Source: Gadus chalcogrammus
Lineage: Eukaryota > Chordata > Actinopteri > Gadiformes > Gadidae
Assembly: GCF_026213295.1 (NCBI RefSeq)
Contig: NC_079427.1
Coordinates: 3,701,885 to 3,765,884 of the forward strand
Length of the DNA stretch: 64,000 nucleotides
Direction of reading: 5' to 3'
The notes under the pieces were generated by a model. It worked only from the letters and a program-made list of their open reading frames with translations. It had not been told where the DNA came from and ran no database searches. The position numbers and the translations under genes are program-made. Of the stretch, positions 1-64,000 are shown piece by piece (position 1 is the stretch's first letter; the number at the start of each line of letters is the position of its first letter).

Positions 1-1242
1 TTGTCTTTTGTTACCTGAGGATGAGTCCTTGGTATCGACATGAGGAGCAGGTCATCTGCCCGGCAGCTCATAATGGGCTACAGTAGCATAGAAAGGACAA
101 ACAGCTCTAGAGATTATGCCTTTTTAAAGTGTATGTGAACCCCCCCTTTTCAGCTTGAATTCGAACCCTATGTGACTAACTTTGTGATATTTTTTTCGCA
201 CCGTTGTGTATCCCACACACCATGTGGGAAGATTATCTCTCTCTTGGACGTGGATGTCCAAAATTGGCTGATGCCCCTGACAGAGCTCTACACATCCACA
301 CATAAACACTGTTGTGTTCAACTATAAGTGTCCATGAAGCCTAACGCTCTCTCGAACGCGGGCATCAAATCAGCAGCTACACACACGCCTACGCACGCAC
401 GCAGGCACGCACGTGCACACAAGCACACAGGCACAAACACACACTTTTCTTTTTAAATACAATTTTGAAACTAACTTTATGATTTTAAGATTTTTTTTTC
501 AAAGTTGTGGAATGTAATAATAGTACTATAATTTCTGAGGACAAACAATCCCATCAACATCTAACCAGCATCTGAAAGCTGTCTCTATATTTATTTATTA
601 ATCATTGAACCAACTGCCAAAAGATTTTAGAGATGACTTCACACTTCTGACAGCTTCAGTAAGGAAACACACCTCACACCAGCCTTTGCACCTCAACACT
701 TCCTGTTGTTGTGGGGTGAAAAGAGCAGCAGTGGTTTGAGTTTAGAACTGGGAAAGTGATATCCCAGCACGTTTTCTCTTCTTCTTTAAGGTCAGTGCAA
801 GGTTGAAAGATTGTTTGTGGGAACTCTCTACCAAGCTGACAGACTCCATTACGCAGTTACACAAAATAACACACAAAATAATTTATTTACAGATGTTCAG
901 CCCAGCCCAGCATTTTCTCATTCATTTTTCCTTATGTTCATGATTTGGTTCCTCCTTATGTTTGTTCTCCCTCTTTCCCAGATTGTATCGCCCTGCCTGT
1001 CCTTTGAGGCAAGAGAGTGTGTGTGGATGTGGCCGTTAAGGTGAACGTTTGTTCTGTTCCTTGGAGCATCACTTTATACCTCTCTATGCCGCTCTCCCAC
1101 TCAATTTCTCTCTCTTTTTCTGCCTCACTGCAGTTCTTCTTCACTCTTCTCTCCGTGTAGCCCACTACTTGTTACCTATTTCTCTTCTCTTTAGAATGCA
1201 TGCCTCTGTCTCTCTCTGTCTCTGTCTGTCTCGCTCCCTCCT

Positions 1243-1299
<57 letters not shown>

Positions 1300-1854
1300 G
1301 CGTGCGTGCGTGCGTGCGTGCGTGCGTCATATAAATGAAAATGTGTGTAGCAGTAAAATGCATCTTTTAAAGGAGGGCAGATTTCTTTGAAGGTATAAAC
1401 CAGCTACTTCCTAGCTCACCCGGAACAGATATTTCAAAGCAGAACATTCTGGACGTAGCATCGTTATCAGGGAAGCCGGTATTTCGCTGTGGCATGTTTC
1501 CTAAATCACTGAGGACATATCAATGGTCATTTTATGATTTAGTACTGCACATTGGTTACAAATCAGCTAATTTAAGACTTTTGTGTCTCCTCTACATTTT
1601 ATAGCCAAGCTGTGGCAAACCTCTGGAAATACATGATGTGATGAGGCGTTCTACACATACATATGTCCAATCATGCATCCGATGCAATGTTTGCAGTGTC
1701 AATAACCTCTCTATAGGGTACATGCTGTACTGGATGCTTATAATGTAGCTCTATGAAGTGTGCACAGTGTCACTTGGCCTTGAGAGGTCAAATCTGAAGG
1801 TGCTGGCATTCTCTCGCTCTCGCTCTCTAGCTGTCTCTTTCTCTCAGACTTCAG

Positions 1855-1985
<131 letters not shown>

Positions 1986-2737
1986 GCAGCAAATCTTTAA
2001 AGGAGGTCAAAGTTCTGTGATAGGTAAAATAAAAACCACTCCCAATTACCGCCCATTATAGCATACGACAGCGCAGCACGCTACCGCCAAACAGAGCTGT
2101 CATGCCGGAGATCAGACACTAAGCTTATTAGCATGCTGGGATCAGAGCGTAGCCATTAGCCGGGTTTAACGTTAACGTTGAGGCCATTAATCAATGTGAT
2201 GGGACTGACATGCGAATCAGAGCTGTTGTTAGTCTCGTTCGCCCACCCTCGCTCGCTCCTGTTGGCTTGACCTTTTTTTACTGCTGTGACCTTTAGATGT
2301 TTTATAAAGTAATGATGAGCAGGCCGACCTCGAGCTAGACCGGAGCTAGCGCTAGTCCATTAGAGCAATAGCCCGCTAGAGCACAGCACTAGCCTGATGG
2401 AGGGCTAGCCCCCTACAGGTCAATGCATTGTCAACTAGATGCTACGATACTCGGGAGTCCTGTGTTTGTGTTTAGAGGTGAATCTGGGCTTTGTGGCTTT
2501 GAACAGCTGGAGAATATGGTTTGTATCTATAACTAATTACCTATTCTATATTATCAATGTCGAAAGCACAGTGAAGGGGAAAACCCTTCCTTCTTCCCTT
2601 CCAGCTCTTTCGCTAAGAAAGAAATAGGACATAAAAAAAAAAAAAAGTGGAAGCTAGGCGGTTTCTTCATCCTGAAGATGGAGGAAGCTCCCTCTTGCGT
2701 AGGATAAGAATCCCTAGCATGAGACTGGTCTCTCTCT

Positions 2738-3155
2738 AGAGCTAGCGGAGAGGAGCTAGCCGAGAGGAGCTAGCAGGTAGGAGCTAGCAGTTTAGAGCTA
2801 GCAGGATGGGGCTAGCAGGGTGGGGCTAGCAGGGAGGGGCTAGCACAGAGCGGCTAGCAGGGAGGAGCTAGCACAGAGGGGCTAGCAGGGAGGGGCTAGC
2901 AGGGAGGAGCTAGCACAGAGGGGCTATCAGGGAGGGGCTAGCAGGGTGGGGCTAGCAGGGAGGGGCTAGCAGGGAGGAGCTAGCAGGGTGGGGCTAGCAG
3001 GGTGGGGCTAGTAGGGTGGGCTTGCAGGGTGGGGCTAGCAGGGAGGGGCTAGCAGGGAGGGGCTAGCAGGGAGGGGCTAGCAGGGTGGGGCTAGCAGGGA
3101 GGGGCTAGCAGGGAGGGGCTAGCAGGGAGGAGCTATTGGAGAGCGGTTAGCAGGG
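2738..3155 (+). repeat. 14-bp minisatellite with GCTAGC core
   Basis: About 28 tandem units of roughly 14 bases, consensus aggga-ggggctagc, with A/G and T/A variants. Every unit carries the palindrome GCTAGC. Scattered GCTAGC-bearing copies begin near 2345, so the array has a degenerate upstream fringe. The + strand is G-rich between cores. Confidence 0.93.
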
Positions 3156-5579
3156 ATGATAGGCTAGTATTCCCACAGCGTAAACTCTCTGGAACCTTTT
3201 TTTTATTTAATCCCTGGGTTATATTCAACCAAAAATTGTGCATGTCTGCAATGCTTACGGCATACTAGTCCAACCCTGCCGCTTTATCTTGGTTTATTTG
3301 TTGCGGCGACAAAAAGTTTCCAGAAGGCTAGGTGCTCCGTGTTCTGTGATGACTTTCTCCTACTCCCGCAGTAAATCACGCGGGGTGTGTAAGACGGGAA
3401 CACCGCAGGATCACAGTCGCTTGTGTTTCCCTCCCGGTCGTGTCCTCCTGGGAGTAATCACTAAACCGCTTGAAGGATTCTGAATAAACATCTTCTAAGT
3501 TCCACGCCGCATTTCTGTTATCTGGAAAAGGAGGTCCTACGCCTACAGCAACGCGTCTCTGTATGAGAAGCCATTACCCAATCGTACCTTATTGATGGAA
3601 AGACACGCGATGCACATTGTCACCCGAAGCGTCTCAGGACAATGTGAGTGTGTACGGTTTTATTAAATGGTGGACCCCCAGTGGGTACAGAAGCACTGAA
3701 AAGTAAATTACACTTCAAATAGCTGGCAGTAGGAGTACGGTAGTTTGATTTATCCATCATTCTTCTGTGTGGAGAGTGGACACCCCCACTTGTGAAGCCA
3801 CTTTACTGGGGGGGATTTTGATATACTGTGCATGTAATGGCTAATCAGCACGGATATATAAAGTATGTTTGTGTGAAGCACTAGCGATTATCCCAAAGTT
3901 TTATTGTGTTAATCCATACCGGCAATTACCCAGCTGTGGCTGCCGTCGGAGGGTGGTGGTGTAGGTGTAGGTGAGGATGTTGGTGCTGGTCGCAGGTGGT
4001 GATTAAGGTGGTGATGTGGGAGGAGTGTGCTATTCATAGTGGCCTGGACCCTTTGATCGGTTGTCATGGTTACAGGCAAGCGTTTCATTTCTTCATTTTC
4101 TCTTAGGCTTTGTATCTCTGAGAGGTCATCGATGAAACTTGAGAATCGTGGAGACCCAATTGGGCCGGGAACCGCCTATAGGTCGTCACTGAATCTGCAG
4201 TGCCAGACGAGCCCTGCAGGGACATCTAGAATCAATCAGACGATGCTGATATAAAAACCGTGTGATCTTTCTACGCGTGGAGGTTAATGGATTCTGTGGT
4301 ACAACCTCCGTCTCATTGGCTGAATAGGAGGATTTCTATTTAATATGGTATTTCCATAAGGATCTACATAAAATCATAGTGGCATTTAAGCATTTCATTA
4401 AATTAAACATTAAAGGGTAGGTAAACCGAGAATATCGAGACCTGATGGGTGAAGCGGATTGTGTGTGTGTGTCTTTGTGTGTGTGTGTGTGTGCTTGATT
4501 CCGTGTGTCACTGTTAATGACAGTGTGAAAATAAATAAGTCTCTCTAATCGTTCCAGTTAGCATCTCCGTTGTCACGGCGACTATCTTTAGACCCAGCGA
4601 CTGCGACTCGTTCTCGTCATGGTTAGGAAATTATTATCCGATTCTGACTGTCACACGCCACTCCGCCTCAATCATTGCCAAACCACACTCCCTCTTCATC
4701 ATCGTCATCATCATCATATTCATCATCATCATCATCATCATCATCATAATCTCTGTCCACATACGTCGCACAACAAAATGCATGACGACATATGCAAATA
4801 ATGTAAGTGGAGACCATTGGTTCAGTTTTAACCGTGTCAGCTGCCCATGGAAGTCTCTGTGTGAGTGACATTGCAGGTACTTTAGGTAAAAAAAAAAAGT
4901 TGAAACCCGGTTTCATGTGTGAAGCAATGGCGTCAAGTATACTATTCTGTGAAAGTCTCGGTTGGGTTTTCCTCGAAGAAAAAAAAGAGATCCTTCATTA
5001 ATATGGGACTCGCTTGGTTAAACAAAGATTGAACGAAATGCACACTTAATCAAATTAAACGTATTCGGCTTATTCTCAGCTCGTTTCTACTACACCCTCT
5101 CAGCCGCCCGCTCGTCTTCGTAGCGGAAAGTTTGAATTAAATCCACGCCATTAACGCGTAGCCCTCCTCATCCTCCTCGTCACAGCCCATCAGTCACTCT
5201 AATGTTCTGTGGGCCCCCGTGTTGCCCCCCCCCACGCCTCGACCAGCCCCCACCCCCACCCTCCCGCACCACGGTAGACGTTTTAAGAGAGAGGAGCAAT
5301 TTCATGCCTGTTGAGCTCTGAGAAGCAGATGGTGGCTTGTTGCTTCCTGCACTCACCATGGCAGCGGTGGTTCATGATGAGTACGAAGAGGTGGTGGTCG
5401 TAGTGGTGCGACGAAAGGTCGGTTCCTTCCTTGGCCCCGCCCACCCCTCGCAACCCGTCTGAGATATCTAACACAGCTTTCAGTTTAAGCGGGGTGCTTT
5501 TGATCTAATCTGAAGTTTTCAGCTGGTTTTCTCTCTCTAATTCTCTGTCTCTTTCTCTCTTTCTCTCACTCTCTCTCTC

Positions 5580-6545
5580 TCTTTTCTCTCATTGATCCTT
5601 CCCTCACCCTCACCCTCCCTCCTCACTCCGTTGATCCTTCTCTCACCCTCACCCTCCCCCCTCCTCACTCCATTGATCCTTCTCTCACCCTCCCTCACCC
5701 TCCCTCACCCTCCCTCCTCACTCCGTTGATCCTTCTCTCACCCTCACCCTCCCTCTCCCTCCCTCTCTCCTCACTCCGTTGATCCTTCTCTCACCCTCCC
5801 TCACCCTCCCTCCTCCTCACTCCGTTGATCCTTCTCTCACCCTCCCTCACCCTCCCTCCTCACTCCGTTGATCCTTCTCTCACCCTCCCTCACCCTCCCT
5901 CCTCCTCACTCCGTTGATCCTTCTCTCACCCTCCCTCACCCTCCCTCCTCACTCCGTTGATCCTTCTCTCACCCTCCCTCACCCTCCCTCACCCTCCCTC
6001 ACCCTCCCTCACCCTCCCTCCTCACTCCGTTGATCCTTCTCTCACCCTCCCTCACCCTCCCTCCTCCTCACTCCGTTGATCCTTCTCTCACCCTCCCTCA
6101 CCCTCCCTCCTCCTCACTCCGTTGATCCTTCTCTCACCCTCCCTCACCCTCCCTCCTCACTCCGTTGATCCTTCTCTCCCCCTCCCTCACCCTCCCTCCT
6201 CACTCCGTTGATCCTTCTCTCACCCTCCCTCACCCTCCCTCCTCACTCCGTTGATCCTTCTCTCACCCTCCCTCACCCTCCCTCCCTCTCCCTCCTCCTC
6301 ACTCCGTTGATCCTTCTCTCACCCTCCCTCACCCTCCCTCCTCCTCACTCCGTTGATCCTTCTCTCACCCTCCCTCACCCTCCTCCTCACTCCGTTGATC
6401 CTTCTCTCACCCTCCCTCACCCTCCCTCACCCTCCCTCACCCTCCCTCCTCCTCACTCCGTTGATCCTTCCCTCACCCTCCCTCACCCTCCCTCCTCACT
6501 CCGTTGATCCTTCTCTCACCCTCTCCCTTCCTCTTCCTCTCCTCA
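5580..6545 (+). repeat. Pyrimidine-rich minisatellite next to exon 1 acceptor
   Basis: Repeats of a 40-50 bp unit built from tcctcactccgttgatcc and variable runs of ctctcaccctccctcaccc. The + strand is almost purely pyrimidine between the conserved gttgat cores. It ends about 100 bases before the first in-window exon, with more pyrimidine-rich sequence between. The open frames on both strands here are artefacts of low complexity. Confidence 0.93.
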
Positions 6546-6658
6546 TTGATCCTTCTCTCCCAACCATCCTTTCCGTCCCCATGCGCCCTTTTCTCCCTCT
6601 CCGACTCTCTCTCTCTCTCTGCCTCCCGACCGCTCTCCCTCACGTCTCCCCCCCCTAG

Positions 6659-63268
<56,610 letters not shown>

Positions 63269-64000
63269 GTACGCTGGCCTCGCCAGAGGTCACGACCCCT
63301 CGCCCCCCCCCCCCCCCCCCCCCCACACACACACACGTACACATACACAATCAGTACCGGTGATATGGGCCATATTCAGAGAGTAGCCATCTTGGTTCAT
63401 TCAGTTCCCCCACTCGTCTCAAGATGGCTGTTGGCCGATTGAGGCCCATCGTTTAGTACCTCTTACCTCTCGCATGCAGCTGGTGTTCTGCCGAATGTGA
63501 CGAATCGCTGTACTTCTTAATGACCCCAGACGGAAGATCCTTCCTTTGAACTGCGGCGAATGATAGCTCCCCAGTTTATTTGTAAAGATATGAAAATATA
63601 GAGACATATCCATAGGCAGGCCCATTACACAATGTGTCTGATGCATTGCATTTTAGTATTTGTATCTTACGCACAATTTCAATGCTAGTTCCGTTTTTCT
63701 AACCCAAATAGTTATATATAAAAGTAGGACGAGAACTCAGCTACCAGGCTACCAATAGCGTCCACTAGATGGCAGTGTTTGCATTCCTTTGTGTTACTTG
63801 TAACCAGAACTCCTTCTAAGATGAGATGCATTTTATTGATCCAAGACACGAAATTTGGCAAGCACAGCAGAAAGTACAAGAGCGTAATAAGAAGAATATT
63901 TCATTTATAAGAATAAGAATGATTTATACTTACATATTGTGTTTTATTGCCAATACGACGCATCGGATTAAGTGAAGGAATTAATTGCTTACCCGAAATA
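63269..64000 (+). other. Start of intron 29 of window
   Basis: C22 at 63303-63324 and a short CA tract lie just after the exon. The remainder is unique. At 63826-63900 the minus strand resembles the 3' end of a fish LINE (aaatttcgtgtcttgg then atcaataaaatgcatc), a weak match. Confidence 0.6.

Overview
The window looks like nuclear DNA of a ray-finned (teleost) fish. It is intron-rich, with exons GC-rich at third codon positions set in AT-richer introns. It carries hAT-type MITEs, a Tc1/mariner-type element, an L2-type LINE remnant and tRNA-derived SINE pieces. It is also unusually loaded with (CA)n, (CT)n and minisatellite arrays. That repeat load resembles what is reported for cod-like fishes, but I cannot fix the species.

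There is one recognisable protein-coding gene: neurobeachin (nbea family), on the + strand. I could place 29 consecutive coding exons between 6659 and 63268. All have GT-AG introns and compatible phases, and together they give 4807 nt (1602 codons plus one base) without a stop. Residue numbers in the entries count from the first in-window codon. The product order is: N-terminal armadillo-like segment (exons 1-3 of the window), concanavalin A/laminin-G-like domain (exons 4-8), long armadillo/DUF4704-type helical region (exons 9-20), a variable acidic, low-complexity linker where mammalian NBEA anchors PKA (exon 21), a second conserved helical block (exons 22-27), and a second variable linker (exons 28-29). 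The first coding exon with the start codon lies upstream. The DUF1088, PH-BEACH and WD40 parts lie downstream. Fish usually have two co-orthologues (nbeaa, nbeab); I cannot tell which this is.

Layout: 1-6658 intron with (CT)n, a 14-bp GCTAGC minisatellite and a pyrimidine minisatellite; 6.7-18.4 kb exons 1-7 with several minisatellites next to splice sites; 18.4-25.6 kb large intron; 25.6-35.1 kb exons 8-12 with an L2 remnant, a duplicated (CA)n-bearing segment, an 18-bp minisatellite and an hAT MITE; 35.1-41.5 kb large intron with a GA minisatellite; 41.5-55.7 kb dense exon cluster 13-28; 55.7-63.1 kb large intron with a Tc1/mariner-type element; exon 29 and the start of the next intron at the right edge.

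The most striking feature is at exon 17 (44513-44615). Its last 36 bases plus the 5' splice site are tandemly repeated as seven 42-bp units, so each unit renews an in-frame donor and encodes 14 residues resembling the exon end. Four 38-bp units that break the frame follow. Two other arrays repeat splice-site-like sequence: donor-like at 15721-15950 and acceptor-like at 12440-13146. This suggests repeat expansion is acting on the splicing landscape of this gene.
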